Positions 1-8,911 of a stretch of DNA of 64,000 bases are shown here, piece by piece (positions within the stretch are counted from its first letter, which is position 1; every line of letters starts with the position of its first letter). This DNA comes from Bacillota bacterium. Lineage in GTDB: Bacteria > Bacillota > Negativicutes > CTSoil-072. The stretch lies in NCBI GenBank assembly GCA_017889545.1, contig JAGFZV010000013.1:30407-94406 (forward strand), written 5' to 3'. Below the pieces are notes generated by a model. It was not told the DNA's origin and did no database searches. It saw only the letters and a program-made list of their open reading frames with translations. Position numbers and translations under genes: made by a program.

Positions 1-593
1 CGGGACGGCTCCGTGCCATTCGGGTTTTCCGGTAAATTCCGGGTCAGTTCGACTTCATGTTTCGCCGCACCGTTCACGCCAATCCAGGCATAAGCCGGAT
101 AGAGGGGCGTTGCCATTTCATTTGCGTTAAACACGGTATTCAGCAACGGTTTTAGTTGCATCCGCAGGGAAGGATCTACATATACCGCAGCTACATCAGA
201 ATATACTCCCAAGGGATTGCGATCATAATCTAAGGCCCGCACCCGCCAATAAATCCTTGTTCCGGCGAAAGCGGAAAGATCTGCATTATAGCCGTTCGTA
301 TAACTTCTGGCCGCAAAAAGCCGTTTTTCCGAAGGTTCTGTTCCCCTGGGGTTTTCCGGCAAATCGCGCAAAAATTCGATTTCATAACTTACAGCCCAAG
401 GAACAACAGTCCAAGTTAACATTGGTTTGACTGCCACACGCGATAATGAGAACGAAGCGGAAGTAATCTGCGGACGTACGGTCTTCGCTTTTGCGGCCAA
501 CGCATGGCTGTTAGGCCAACCGGCAAACAGCAAAGGGATTCCTATCGCAACGATGAAAGCAATGGATAATCTTTTTTTCAGTTTTTCTACCAT
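1..593 (-). CDS. Secreted protein with fibronectin-III-like repeats (5' part only)
   Basis: The frame starts at ATG 593 and runs off the left edge, giving about 197 residues of the N-terminal part. Residues 1-34 look like a signal peptide: a basic start (VEKLKKR), a hydrophobic run and an Ala-rich end. Two similar units follow, each with a W-x-V core and the phrase LPENPxGTEPS, near residues 80-90 and again at the edge, so the mature protein seems built of tandem beta-sandwich modules. I recall similar LPENPxGT repeats in secreted Negativicute proteins, but no enzymatic domain is visible, so export and repeat architecture are all I claim. It is transcribed divergently from the molybdopterin oxidoreductase gene. 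Confidence 0.7.
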   Translation of the reverse strand, partial: MVEKLKKRLSIAFIVAIGIPLLFAGWPNSHALAAKAKTVRPQITSASFSLSRVAVKPMLTWTVVPWAVSYEIEFLRDLPENPRGTEPSEKRLFAARSYTNGYNADLSAFAGTRIYWRVRALDYDRNPLGVYSDVAAVYVDPSLRMQLKPLLNTVFNANEMATPLYPAYAWIGVNGAAKHEVELTRNLPENPNGTEPS

Positions 594-693
594 GAACACA
601 TGAATCGCCTCACAAATATATTTATATCATAGCAAAAGAGCTTGTCTCTGCTATAATGAAATCAAATACTCTTTTTTAAAAGGAGGCCGCAAA

Positions 694-2691
694 ATGACAA
701 CCTTTCCTTCCGTCTGCCCATACGATTGTCCGGATGCCTGCGGATTGCTGGTTACAACTGACGGCAAGCAGGTAACGGAGGTTCATGGCGATCCCAGCCA
801 TCCTTTCACGCAAGGGAAATTATGCGCAAAAATGAACCATTATGAACGTACCGTTCATTCACCTAAACGATTAACAACGCCACTGTTGCGTTCCGGTCCA
901 AAGGGAACAAATGCATTTACGCCGATATCCTGGGAAGAGGCACTTGACCGCATTGCAGAGCGGTGGCAAACCATCATCGCCGAAGATGGTCCGGAAGCCA
1001 TCCTTCCCTGTTCTTATGCCGGAACGATGGGTCTCATCCAGCGTAATGCCGGACACGCGTTTTTTTATCGGCTCGGTGCCGCACGCCTGGAACGAACGAT
1101 CTGTTCGCCTGCCAAAGGATATGGCTGGAAAGCAATTATGGGTTCTACTTTAGCACCGCATCCGCAAGAAGTCAAATCCAGCGATTTAATTATCTTGTGG
1201 GGAAGCAACGCGGCTGCAACCAATATTCATTTTTTGCACTATGTCCTGGAAGCAAAAAAAAGCGGGGCTGTTGTCTGGCTAATTGATACATATGAAACGC
1301 CAACGGCTGCAATTGCGGACGAGGTCTTTCTGGTTCGTCCCAGCAGCGATGGTGCGTTGGCTTTGGGGATCATGCAGGTCTTGGCAAATAAGGCGCTGAT
1401 CGACGAAGATTTCCTCACAGCTCACGTTCAGGGCTACGAAAAATTGCTGCAGGAAATCCTGCCCCAATGGACACTGGAAGCTGCTGCCGAAATTACTGGG
1501 CTGCCGGCTGCCGTAATAGAAAAAATGGCCTGCGCTTATGGGCGGGCGCGAGCGCCCTTCATCAGCATCGGCAGCGGTTTGTCGCGCTATGGAAATGGCG
1601 CCATGACCGTGCGAACCATTCTTTGTCTGCCGGCTTTAACCGGCGCCTGGACCAAAACGGGCGGAGGTGCAACTACCGGCATCCCCGGCAGCAGTGCATT
1701 GCCGATGGCGCAAATCACCCGGGAAGATTTGATCAGCACGCCTACCCGGATCATCAACATCAATCAATTGGGCAATGCATTAACAAGCAGCCATCCGCCG
1801 ATCAAAAGCCTGTTCGTTTATCACTGCAATCCCGCTGCCGTTTGTCCGGATCAAAACCGGGTGATGGAAGGACTGGAACGGGAAGATCTATTTACTGTCG
1901 TTCACGAACGATTTCTCACCGATACAGCCCTGTACGCAGATATCATTTTGCCAGCCACTTCTTCCTTGGAGCACAGCGATATTTATTCAGCTTACGGCCA
2001 CTACTGCCTTCGCCGCGTTCAGCCGGCTATTGAACCAATCGGACAATCCCGCTCCAACTGGGAAGTGTTCCAGTTGTTAGCTCAAAAAATGGGTTTTGAA
2101 GACTCCTTCTTTTCTCGCAGTGCCGATGAACTGATCGACTCGCTGATTGCCAGCTCTTCCGGCTGGTTGGATAATCCGGCAAAAGAACGTCTTGCACAGG
2201 GAGCTTTAGTAGAATTGCCTTTGCCAATGGACTATAAAACAAAATTCAAAACACCTTCTGGACAAATCGAGATTTTCAACCCCCTTGAAACTGAACCGTT
2301 GCCAAAATACCTTCTCCCCCATGGAGGCGAATTGCCTCTGTGGCTGATGACCGCGCCAAGTGTCTATGGCCTGAACTCATCTTTTCTGGAACGGGAAGAC
2401 TTAATCGATAAGCGTCAAACGATGAACCTGTTCATGAATCCAAAAGATGCCTCAGCACGCAAACTCAATGACCGGCAAACAGTCATCGCACATAATTCGC
2501 ATGGTGAAGTGGGATTCTTGCTGGCTGTAACCCCAAAAGTTCCCTCCGGCGTAGTTGTCGCTGAAGGGGTATGGGATTTCAATCATTCTCTGAACGGCAG
2601 AACCGTTAATTCGCTTGTTTCCCCCAGATTGACTGACAAAGCCGCTGGCAGCACCTTCTATGACACCAAAGTCGAAGTACGCTCCAATTAA
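694..2691 (+). CDS. Molybdopterin-dependent oxidoreductase (formate dehydrogenase/thiosulfate reductase superfamily)
   Basis: A 665-residue protein of the Mo/W-bisMGD oxidoreductase superfamily. Cys8, Cys12, Cys16 and Cys44 form the N-terminal 4Fe-4S site. Cys137, in the phrase TICSPAK, sits where FDH and PhsA-type enzymes place the metal ligand; that role is inferred. A C-terminal molydopterin-dinucleotide-binding domain spans roughly residues 540-660. No signal peptide is seen, so it is probably cytoplasmic. No electron-transfer or membrane subunit lies beside it, so the substrate cannot be read. An AAAGGAGG site lies 8 bases before ATG 694, and a TATAAT at 652-657 could be its -10. Its stop overlaps the 3' end of the converging cca gene by 4 bases. 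Confidence 0.88.
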   Translation: MTTFPSVCPYDCPDACGLLVTTDGKQVTEVHGDPSHPFTQGKLCAKMNHYERTVHSPKRLTTPLLRSGPKGTNAFTPISWEEALDRIAERWQTIIAEDGPEAILPCSYAGTMGLIQRNAGHAFFYRLGAARLERTICSPAKGYGWKAIMGSTLAPHPQEVKSSDLIILWGSNAAATNIHFLHYVLEAKKSGAVVWLIDTYETPTAAIADEVFLVRPSSDGALALGIMQVLANKALIDEDFLTAHVQGYEKLLQEILPQWTLEAAAEITGLPAAVIEKMACAYGRARAPFISIGSGLSRYGNGAMTVRTILCLPALTGAWTKTGGGATTGIPGSSALPMAQITREDLISTPTRIININQLGNALTSSHPPIKSLFVYHCNPAAVCPDQNRVMEGLEREDLFTVVHERFLTDTALYADIILPATSSLEHSDIYSAYGHYCLRRVQPAIEPIGQSRSNWEVFQLLAQKMGFEDSFFSRSADELIDSLIASSSGWLDNPAKERLAQGALVELPLPMDYKTKFKTPSGQIEIFNPLETEPLPKYLLPHGGELPLWLMTAPSVYGLNSSFLEREDLIDKRQTMNLFMNPKDASARKLNDRQTVIAHNSHGEVGFLLAVTPKVPSGVVVAEGVWDFNHSLNGRTVNSLVSPRLTDKAAGSTFYDTKVEVRSN

Positions 2692-4163
2692 TCCATCTTT
2701 TGCAATTTTCGACTGATCCATTTTTTTGCAGCTGCATAAATGGCTTCTTTATCATTCCTCAACTCGCCATCCTGCAGACGGTGCAGCGCCGTTTGCAAAA
2801 ACGGTCCGATCATCTGCCGGTCGCCGAGAATGGATAGCAATTCTTCCGCTTCATAGCGAATATCGCGGGTATGGATCGGCGTATCACAAACCAATTTTCG
2901 CAGATAAGCTCCAAATTCAACGATTGCCTGTGCATTTTGAACAGCTTGGTCAGCAGCGCCGGAGGCAAGGCAATCCGCCGTACACAAGTCCGTTAACTGC
3001 TCGAATGCTTCCAGCATGGATTTACAGTCACGGAACGATTTGGAACGGGCTTCTTGGCGTATCCAATGAGAAGCTGCCTGAGGATTGCGATACAAGCAAA
3101 AATAAAATCTCATATGGCGGGAAACCAGCCATACGATGCGATCACGCATCTCTTTCGGCATATGCAAACGCTCGAGAATTTCCTGTGCTAATTGTGCTCC
3201 TGCAACTTCATGACCATGGTCGAAGACCGCCCCCGCATCGTCTATCCCACGCACACCGGGCAGCCCTTTGCCAATATCGTGCAACAGGGCGGCCCAACGG
3301 ATCATTCGATCCGGTTTTGCGGACCGCATCGCCGCCAATGTATGTTTCCATGCATCCAGGCGATGATATTTAGCCTCCTGCGGCAAATTGGCAAGGTGCT
3401 GCAATTCGGGAAGGATAGGAATCTGCCGGTACATCCCCTTCTCCCGTATCCGGCACTGGGCATTCAAGAGACCGGTCTCCAGCATTGCGCCCAGACCCTG
3501 ATCGCAATAATCAGCGATCAGGGTCTTTTCCAATTCATCGCGCACTCGTTCCAGAGATAAGCCGGCAGCACGTCCCAATTGTGCAGGAATCGCGTTTAAG
3601 ATCGTCTCATCAATCCGAAAGCCAAGCTGTGCCGCAAACCGGCAAGCTCTGAACATGCGCAGCGCATCTTCGCTGAACCGAACTCGCGCATCGCCCACTG
3701 CCCGAATAACACCATCTGCCAAATCCTGTTGTCCGCCGAATGGATCGATTAAATCGCCGTTGCAACCTACTGCCATGGCGTTGATTGTAAAATCCCGTCT
3801 GGCAAGATCACTGATGATCTCGTGCGAATACCATACTTCGGTGGGTCGATGGCTGTCCTCGCCATACTGTTCACCACGAAACGTAGCCACTTCAATGGGC
3901 ATGCCTTCCACAACGACAAGAACCACCCCAAAATTTTGGCCTAATTGATCAATAACCCTCCAGCCAGCCCGACCCGCAACACAAATCACTTCTTCCGGCC
4001 AGGCATCCGTTGAGACATCATAATCACTGACCGGCCGGCCACCCAACAAATCGCGGACTGCCCCCCCCACCACATACGCCAGATAGCCTTCTTTTTCCAA
4101 AGTTTCGATCACCAACCGGATCGGAGGCGGCATTTGACTGATCATATTCCACATCCTACTCAT
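2688..4163 (-). CDS. cca: CCA tRNA nucleotidyltransferase
   Basis: 491 residues. Adds or repairs the 3' CCA of tRNAs. The class II polymerase-beta head is clear: GGAVRDLLGG near residues 33-42 followed by the metal-binding DYD of SDYDVST, then the RRDFTINAMA motif and a neck/body domain. A C-terminal HD region (LLHDIGKG, about residue 295) suggests the bacterial multidomain form. The start is uncertain: ATGs at 4163, 4154 and 4145 are all in frame and none has a strong Shine-Dalgarno. It converges with, and overlaps by 4 bases, the molybdopterin oxidoreductase gene; no terminator fits between them. Confidence 0.93.
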   Translation of the reverse strand: MSRMWNMISQMPPPIRLVIETLEKEGYLAYVVGGAVRDLLGGRPVSDYDVSTDAWPEEVICVAGRAGWRVIDQLGQNFGVVLVVVEGMPIEVATFRGEQYGEDSHRPTEVWYSHEIISDLARRDFTINAMAVGCNGDLIDPFGGQQDLADGVIRAVGDARVRFSEDALRMFRACRFAAQLGFRIDETILNAIPAQLGRAAGLSLERVRDELEKTLIADYCDQGLGAMLETGLLNAQCRIREKGMYRQIPILPELQHLANLPQEAKYHRLDAWKHTLAAMRSAKPDRMIRWAALLHDIGKGLPGVRGIDDAGAVFDHGHEVAGAQLAQEILERLHMPKEMRDRIVWLVSRHMRFYFCLYRNPQAASHWIRQEARSKSFRDCKSMLEAFEQLTDLCTADCLASGAADQAVQNAQAIVEFGAYLRKLVCDTPIHTRDIRYEAEELLSILGDRQMIGPFLQTALHRLQDGELRNDKEAIYAAAKKWISRKLQKMD

Positions 4164-4253
4164 CCCTCGTTACTCATATTAATATAATCATTCCTGTTTT
4201 TTAACCAAAATCCTGCGCAAACGCAGATTACCACGCACTGCTATTTAGAGCTA

Positions 4254-4282
4254 TTGACTTTTCCACATAATCAATTTATACT
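4254..4282 (+). promoter_or_regulatory. Probable vegetative promoter of the ArsB/NhaD-type transporter gene
   Basis: TTGACT at 4254-4259 and TATACT at 4277-4282 are separated by 17 bases, a near-consensus sigma-A promoter. It would give a leader of about 90 nt before the transporter ATG at 4379. That leader holds a G-rich stretch (4310-4345) in which GGGC...GTCTG occurs twice, followed by a T run. I do not recognise a known riboswitch in it. Confidence 0.6.
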
Positions 4283-4378
4283 TAATCTCAATATCATAGG
4301 ATTGAATTTCGGGCGGAGTCTGTCAACAACGGGCTTCGTCTGTTTTTTTGCGCCTATTAAAAAAGGAGATGATTATTA

Positions 4379-5659
4379 ATGCAGGATTTCGCTTTTTTTG
4401 GCTCTATTTTCATTTTCATCGTTACCTATGCCATGATTATTTGGGAAAAATTCCATCGAATGATTGTTGCCATGACCGGCGGAATTTTGATGGTGCTGTT
4501 TGGTTTTCTGACGCAGGAAACAGCAGTCAAAGATGACATCGATTTCAATACCTTAGGCCTGCTCATCGGAATGATGATCTTAGTTACGATTACCCGGCGG
4601 TCCGGGGTCTTTGAAGCCATGGCCATATGGGCCGCCCGCATTACCCAAGGGCAGCCGGTAAAATTATTAGGCCTGTTATCGCTCATTACTGCTCTGGCCT
4701 CCGCTTTATTGGACAACGTAACCACTGTATTATTGATCGTGCCTATCACTTTGACTTTAACGGATAAGCTGGAAGTGAATCCAATTCCTTTTTTGATTTC
4801 TGAAATCTTGGCTTCGAATATCGGCGGCGCCGCCACGCTCATTGGCGACCCCCCGAATATTATGATCGGCAGCGCGGTCGGCTTAAGCTTCAATCAATTT
4901 ATTTATCATCTAGCCCCGGTTTGTGCGATGATCATGTTAGTCACAATCGGGTTGCTCATGCTTTTATATCGAAAAGAGCTCCAAGTGAGTGATGAATGCA
5001 GACAAAGTCTTACGGTGTTAACACCTCGCGACGAAATTCATGACTGGCGATTATTGAAACAGTCCCTGACTATTTTGGGATTGACAATTATTGGCTTTGC
5101 TTTCCATACCTCATTACATTTGGAATCAGCGACTATCGCACTGGCCGGAGCCATGCTGTTAATGATCATCAGCAAAGAGGAGCCTGAAGAAATCCTCCTG
5201 AATATTGAATGGCCGACGATATTTTTCTTTGCCGGACTGTTTATCCTTGTAGGAGGATTGAAGTCAACCGGAGTAATCTCTCATCTGGCCCAATTGGGTC
5301 TGGATTTTACCAAAGGTCAAATCATGGAAACTTCATTCTTAATTCTTTGGTTATCCGCCATTGCGTCGGCGTTTATCGACAATATCCCTTTCGTTGCCAC
5401 GATGATCCCTATGTTGCAGGAAATGGGCCGTATCTCGGGATTGAACCTGGAACCGGCATGGTGGTCTTTGGCCTTAGGCGCTTGTCTAGGCGGCAATGGC
5501 ACCATTATTGGCGCTTCAGCAAATGTGATCGTTATCGGCATCGCCGAAAAAAACGGAATACTGATCACCTTCCGAAAATTTTTCATGATCGCCTTCCCTT
5601 TCATGCTTCTGTCGATCTTAATTTCCCATATATATATATATCTTCGCTATTTTCAGTGA
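4379..5659 (+). CDS. ArsB/NhaD/CitM-family ion transporter
   Basis: 426 residues with about 10-12 predicted membrane helices. The family signature for the ion transporter superfamily is clear: an internally duplicated hairpin fold with LDNVTT near residue 113 and IDNIPFVAT near residue 338, and the IGDPPN(I) phrase near residue 158, with its half-repeat LGGNGTIIGASAN near 375. Members exchange Na+/H+ (NhaD) or export arsenite (ArsB). No ars genes are near, so Na+/H+ exchange or an anion substrate is equally possible. AAGGAG lies 11 bases before ATG 4379 and a near-consensus promoter lies at 4254. It stands alone as a transcription unit. Confidence 0.85.
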   Translation: MQDFAFFGSIFIFIVTYAMIIWEKFHRMIVAMTGGILMVLFGFLTQETAVKDDIDFNTLGLLIGMMILVTITRRSGVFEAMAIWAARITQGQPVKLLGLLSLITALASALLDNVTTVLLIVPITLTLTDKLEVNPIPFLISEILASNIGGAATLIGDPPNIMIGSAVGLSFNQFIYHLAPVCAMIMLVTIGLLMLLYRKELQVSDECRQSLTVLTPRDEIHDWRLLKQSLTILGLTIIGFAFHTSLHLESATIALAGAMLLMIISKEEPEEILLNIEWPTIFFFAGLFILVGGLKSTGVISHLAQLGLDFTKGQIMETSFLILWLSAIASAFIDNIPFVATMIPMLQEMGRISGLNLEPAWWSLALGACLGGNGTIIGASANVIVIGIAEKNGILITFRKFFMIAFPFMLLSILISHIYIYLRYFQ

Positions 5660-5818
5660 AATCTACTTCTTTTAAAAGTAAAGTCATATTTTGGCATCCG
5701 TTTTGTTGATAGAGCAGGATTTATCAGTGCATATGAAGAATTTTCCTTAATCATAGATGCCATTACAATTCGCAGTCTTGGTTCAACAAATTCATGCAAT
5801 CCATAAGGAGGGACGATT

Positions 5819-6145
5819 ATGCAACGCATACCCTGTACAGAATATCCGGTCATTGGCCAATTGATCTCAAAAGCCTTAACAGACAACCAGAAAATACATC
5901 GTACCACCGTTCTCGCGAGCAAAAAAGGACGACTGAACGTTTATTACCTGAATGGCACCTTCTTATTGGAAGCCGATACGGATGGCGATCACAATCCAAA
6001 CGATTACTACTTCTTCAAAGAAGCGGAAGATGCCCAAATTAAGACGTTGGTCGCAAAGCTGTCTGAATTCATCGGCGGACCAACCGACGTAACTGCATTG
6101 GAACAAACTGTGAATCATACCTTGACGTTTCTCCGCAGTTATTAA
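5819..6145 (+). CDS. Conserved-looking small protein of unknown function
   Basis: 108 residues, soluble, no signal peptide or membrane segment. A very good AAGGAGGGA site sits 7-14 bases before ATG 5819, and a terminator at 6227 closes the unit, so this is a real gene. The middle carries an acidic phrase, EADTDGDHNPND, which could bind a cation but does not match a canonical EF hand. I do not recognise the family. It is monocistronic, between the transporter and the oppositely oriented decarboxylase operon. Confidence 0.6.
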   Translation: MQRIPCTEYPVIGQLISKALTDNQKIHRTTVLASKKGRLNVYYLNGTFLLEADTDGDHNPNDYYFFKEAEDAQIKTLVAKLSEFIGGPTDVTALEQTVNHTLTFLRSY

Positions 6146-6226
6146 GAAGTACTTCCTGTTTGGACCCATATTGAAATACATTTTGGTGAGCATTAGAAAA
6201 GGCAGCCCTCGAATAGACTAAACAAC

Positions 6227-6274
6227 AAAAAGAACGGTTGGCGATTATAAATAATCAGCAGCCGTTCTTTTTTT
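6227..6274. terminator. Bidirectional intrinsic terminator
   Basis: AAAAGAACGG (6227-6236) pairs with CCGTTCTTTT (6262-6271); a smaller GATTAT/ATAATC hairpin sits in the loop. A run of A precedes and a run of T follows, so it can stop both the 5819 gene and the converging decarboxylase operon. Confidence 0.8.
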
Positions 6275-6306
6275 GCCATTTTTTCTTGCAGCAACTAAGC
6301 CTGCAG

Positions 6307-7515
6307 CTATTTCACAAGTCCTACTGTCGAAATAAACACTCCAGCTGTAATCGCGCTTACAATAACGCCACTGATATTCGCGCCCAGCGCCAACGGCAAA
6401 ATCATCGCGTAGGGGTTTGCTTCTTTCGCTGCATACTGAGCCAGCTTAGCGGTAGTGGGCATACAAGAAACACCAGCAATGCCAATCACCGGATTGTAGT
6501 TTTTGCTAAACAAATATACCACCCAACCGCCGATGATACCACCGATGGCAGAAACCAACAGAGCCAAACAGCCTAAAATTACCAACAGACCGACTTGGGG
6601 GTTCATCAAGGTCTGCGCATCACAAAGAACGCCGAGCAGCAATCCCAAGAACAGAGTAGATCCATAAAGAATCGTGCTTTCCAGCAATTTTTGATACTCT
6701 TCAATTTGCGCTTCTCTAATCGCAACACCTAAAAAGAAGGACATGATCAGCGGAGCAGCAACGGGAAGAAGGAGGCACAAAACAAAGCACATCAGAACAG
6801 TAAAAATGAATTTTTGTTTTTTCGGCACATCCACATGTTTGATTTCCACTACTAAACCACGATATTTTTTTGGCACTAACAATTTGATCAAATATGGGTA
6901 TCCGGCATATGTCAGACTCAAATATAAATAAGCAATGATAGAAATCGGAACGAACAGTTTCGGCGCCAACATCAAGGATGTGAAAAGCACCATTGGGCCA
7001 TCCGCGCCTCCAATAGTACCAACTGCCGCCGCCTCACCAATTGGCAGTCCCAGCTTGTAGCCAATAACCAGGGTGACAAACGATCCGAGTTCAGCAAATA
7101 CCGCCACCGTCATACTGGCCCAGGGCCGGGCAAGCAAAAAACCGATTTCACTCATGGCCCCAATTCCAAAAAATACAAAACAGGCAATCAGTCCATTACT
7201 AAACGTAAGATTATAGATTGGTTGAAGAAAATTGATCTGCATGATATTCATCAAAGCAGCCGGATCGGATACCAAAGGGTCAAGAAAAATATTTCCGATC
7301 CCGCCGCCTTGCATAAAGAGCACACCTGAATTGATCGCTATCATCCCAATTCCCATCGGGACCATAATAAGTGGCTCAAGTGTCCGGTTGTAACCGAGGT
7401 ATGCAAGCAAAAACCCAAACAAAATAAGAAAAATTCTCGCATATACAATTGCTGAATCCTGAACAAAAAAAGAAAAAATGCCCGGAAACAGATTTTGAGC
7501 AACGTCATAATACAT
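6307..7515 (-). CDS. mmdB: Sodium-translocating decarboxylase beta subunit (methylmalonyl-CoA decarboxylase type)
   Basis: Integral membrane subunit of the Na+-pumping biotin decarboxylases (OadB/MmdB/GcdB). It decarboxylates carboxybiotin and couples this to sodium export. The sequence is highly hydrophobic with the family core GTIGGADGP, whose Asp is the Na+-coupling residue in the family, and the C-terminal re-entrant region near PTTAKLAQYA. I chose ATG 7515, giving 402 residues, because the family starts close to this point and a GGGAG lies 11 bases upstream; the open frame continues to 7563. It is the last gene of the succinate-propionate operon. Substrate is inferred from the mutase and epimerase upstream. 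Confidence 0.85.
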   Translation of the reverse strand: MYYDVAQNLFPGIFSFFVQDSAIVYARIFLILFGFLLAYLGYNRTLEPLIMVPMGIGMIAINSGVLFMQGGGIGNIFLDPLVSDPAALMNIMQINFLQPIYNLTFSNGLIACFVFFGIGAMSEIGFLLARPWASMTVAVFAELGSFVTLVIGYKLGLPIGEAAAVGTIGGADGPMVLFTSLMLAPKLFVPISIIAYLYLSLTYAGYPYLIKLLVPKKYRGLVVEIKHVDVPKKQKFIFTVLMCFVLCLLLPVAAPLIMSFFLGVAIREAQIEEYQKLLESTILYGSTLFLGLLLGVLCDAQTLMNPQVGLLVILGCLALLVSAIGGIIGGWVVYLFSKNYNPVIGIAGVSCMPTTAKLAQYAAKEANPYAMILPLALGANISGVIVSAITAGVFISTVGLVK

Positions 7516-7540
7516 TGATGGTTCAACTCCCGCACATAGT

Positions 7541-7666
7541 TTACTTGCTGAGCGACCTTTCAAATGCCTGCATTATTTTATTCGCAAATAAGATAATCAA
7601 AACCGTAGAAAACGCAATTATCGCTGTCAGACCGTAGGAAAAAAAGAAATAGGTATAAATATCCAT
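7541..7666 (-). CDS. Tiny single-helix subunit, OadG/MmdD N-terminal-like
   Basis: From ATG 7666 this encodes 41 residues: a short N-terminus, one hydrophobic helix (about residues 8-29) and a positively charged tail. An AGGGGGAT site lies 5-12 bases upstream. Between the biotin protein and the beta subunit, this matches the position and topology of the membrane anchor of OadG/MmdD gamma-delta subunits. The usual cytoplasmic tail is not attached; a matching tail domain is encoded separately at 8159-8410. The longer frame to 7789 overlaps the biotin gene and is unlikely. Confidence 0.65.
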   Translation of the reverse strand: MDIYTYFFFSYGLTAIIAFSTVLIILFANKIMQAFERSLSK

Positions 7667-7712
7667 TGAGATATCCCCCTTCTGGGCTAATACTATTTCA
7701 CCACAGGCAACA

Positions 7713-8126
7713 TTAGCTGAAAGTGACCAGGGGCTCGCCGCTCCGTACTGTTTGCCCGGCATGAACGCGAACATCGACAACTTGTCCATCTTCCGGGGCC
7801 AGAATTTCGTTCTGCATTTTCATTGCCTCAAGAACCAGAACTACTTCACCTTTTTTGACAAAGGCGCCCATAGTAAAATTCACCGCAACCACCTTGCCCG
7901 GCATCGGGGCTGCCAATGTTTTTGCGCCAGCTGATACTGAAGCGGAAGGCGTCTGCATCGCCGCAGCTGCGGGCGCCGACGCCGGAGCTGCAATGCCGGT
8001 ACGCGGTGATGGCATTACAGCAGCATTTGCAGCAGGTGCAGCAGGCTGGGCGGCAGCTGTGTTGCTAAGCCTTTCCACTTCGACTTCATAGGACTGTCCG
8101 TTTAAAGTAATTCGAAATTTCTCCAT
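7713..8126 (-). CDS. mmdC: Biotin carboxyl carrier subunit of the decarboxylase
   Basis: 137 residues. N-terminal short domain, an Ala/Pro-rich flexible linker (about residues 25-62) and a C-terminal biotinyl-lipoyl domain. The biotin site EAMKM is present near residue 100; its Lys is the attachment point. The carrier shuttles CO2 from the carboxyltransferase to the membrane beta subunit. GGAGG lies 10 bases before ATG 8126. It sits in the operon between the OadG-like tail gene and the tiny membrane subunit. The carboxyltransferase partner is not encoded in the window. Confidence 0.9.
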   Translation of the reverse strand: MEKFRITLNGQSYEVEVERLSNTAAAQPAAPAANAAVMPSPRTGIAAPASAPAAAAMQTPSASVSAGAKTLAAPMPGKVVAVNFTMGAFVKKGEVVLVLEAMKMQNEILAPEDGQVVDVRVHAGQTVRSGEPLVTFS

Positions 8127-8158
8127 TATTTCGTTCCTCCTTTGCTGTTTTTTCTGTT

Positions 8159-8410
8159 TTAAAACATCTGCCGGCGATGATGCACGCTCTCATAACGCCC
8201 CGCTTGCACCCAGGCTCTGCCGCCAATCGGCCGAATAACAGCAATTTCTGCAGGACTAACCCCGTATGCTGCAAGTGCTGCGGCAATCAGCACAAAAACA
8301 CGAATGCTTTCTTCCTCCGATGCCGGCGCAGGTACGGAAGCCTCCTTGCCGCCCTCAGTCTGTTCCGTTTCTGAGGGTTTATGGCCAAATAAGTTTTTGA
8401 AGTTCCACAT
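8159..8410 (-). CDS. Decarboxylase accessory subunit resembling the OadG/MmdD-MmdE cytoplasmic tail
   Basis: 83 residues from ATG 8410, placed 7 bases after AGGTG; the longer GTG start at 8419 lacks spacing. A variable Pro/Glu-rich segment is followed by a conserved-looking C-terminal block (IAAALAAYGVSP, then IRPIGGRAW). I recognise this block from the soluble ends of MmdD and MmdE of methylmalonyl-CoA decarboxylases. There is no transmembrane helix. With the 41-residue helix gene at 7541 it would make a two-piece version of the assembly subunit. It lies between epimerase and biotin carrier genes. Confidence 0.65.
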   Translation of the reverse strand: MWNFKNLFGHKPSETEQTEGGKEASVPAPASEEESIRVFVLIAAALAAYGVSPAEIAVIRPIGGRAWVQAGRYESVHHRRQMF

Positions 8411-8469
8411 GGACTTCACCTCATTTCAATTTGCGAAACAAAACGATGTAAGTGCTAGACGGAACGGAT

Positions 8470-8877
8470 CTATTTTCGTTCGGATAATTCCAGCAAGATG
8501 CCTCCAGTTGCTTTGGGATGAACAAACGCAATACTTGCCGCTCCGGCGCCATAGCGCGGCTCCTCATCAATCAAGCGGATCCCTTTCGCTTTTAAATCAG
8601 CCAGCGCAGCTTCAATATTGTCGACTCGCAGCGCAATGTGCTGGACCCCTTCCCCATTTTTTTCGATAAATTTGGCAATCGGGCCGTCCGGTGAAGTCGA
8701 TTCCAATAATTCGATTTCGCTGTCCCCGCTCGGAATAAAACAAACTTTTACCTTTTGCTGTTCCACCACTTCTTCGCCTTGGACTGCCATGCCCAAAACT
8801 TCTGTATAAAATTTCTTGGCAGCTTCCATATCTTTCACAGCAATACCGATATGATCAATTTTTAAAACGTTGAACAT
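8470..8877 (-). CDS. mce: Methylmalonyl-CoA epimerase
   Basis: 135 residues, VOC superfamily. Interconverts (R)- and (S)-methylmalonyl-CoA, linking the B12 mutase to the decarboxylase. Family features are the N-terminal [19 protein letters not shown], then [13 protein letters not shown] and the closing GILLELSE, giving the His and Glu metal ligands. AAGGAGG is 8 bases before ATG 8877. It follows meaB and precedes the decarboxylase subunits in one minus-strand operon. Confidence 0.93.
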   Translation of the reverse strand: MFNVLKIDHIGIAVKDMEAAKKFYTEVLGMAVQGEEVVEQQKVKVCFIPSGDSEIELLESTSPDGPIAKFIEKNGEGVQHIALRVDNIEAALADLKAKGIRLIDEEPRYGAGAASIAFVHPKATGGILLELSERK

Positions 8878-8911
8878 GCGACAACCTCCTTGTTTTTTTG
8901 CAAAACCATCG

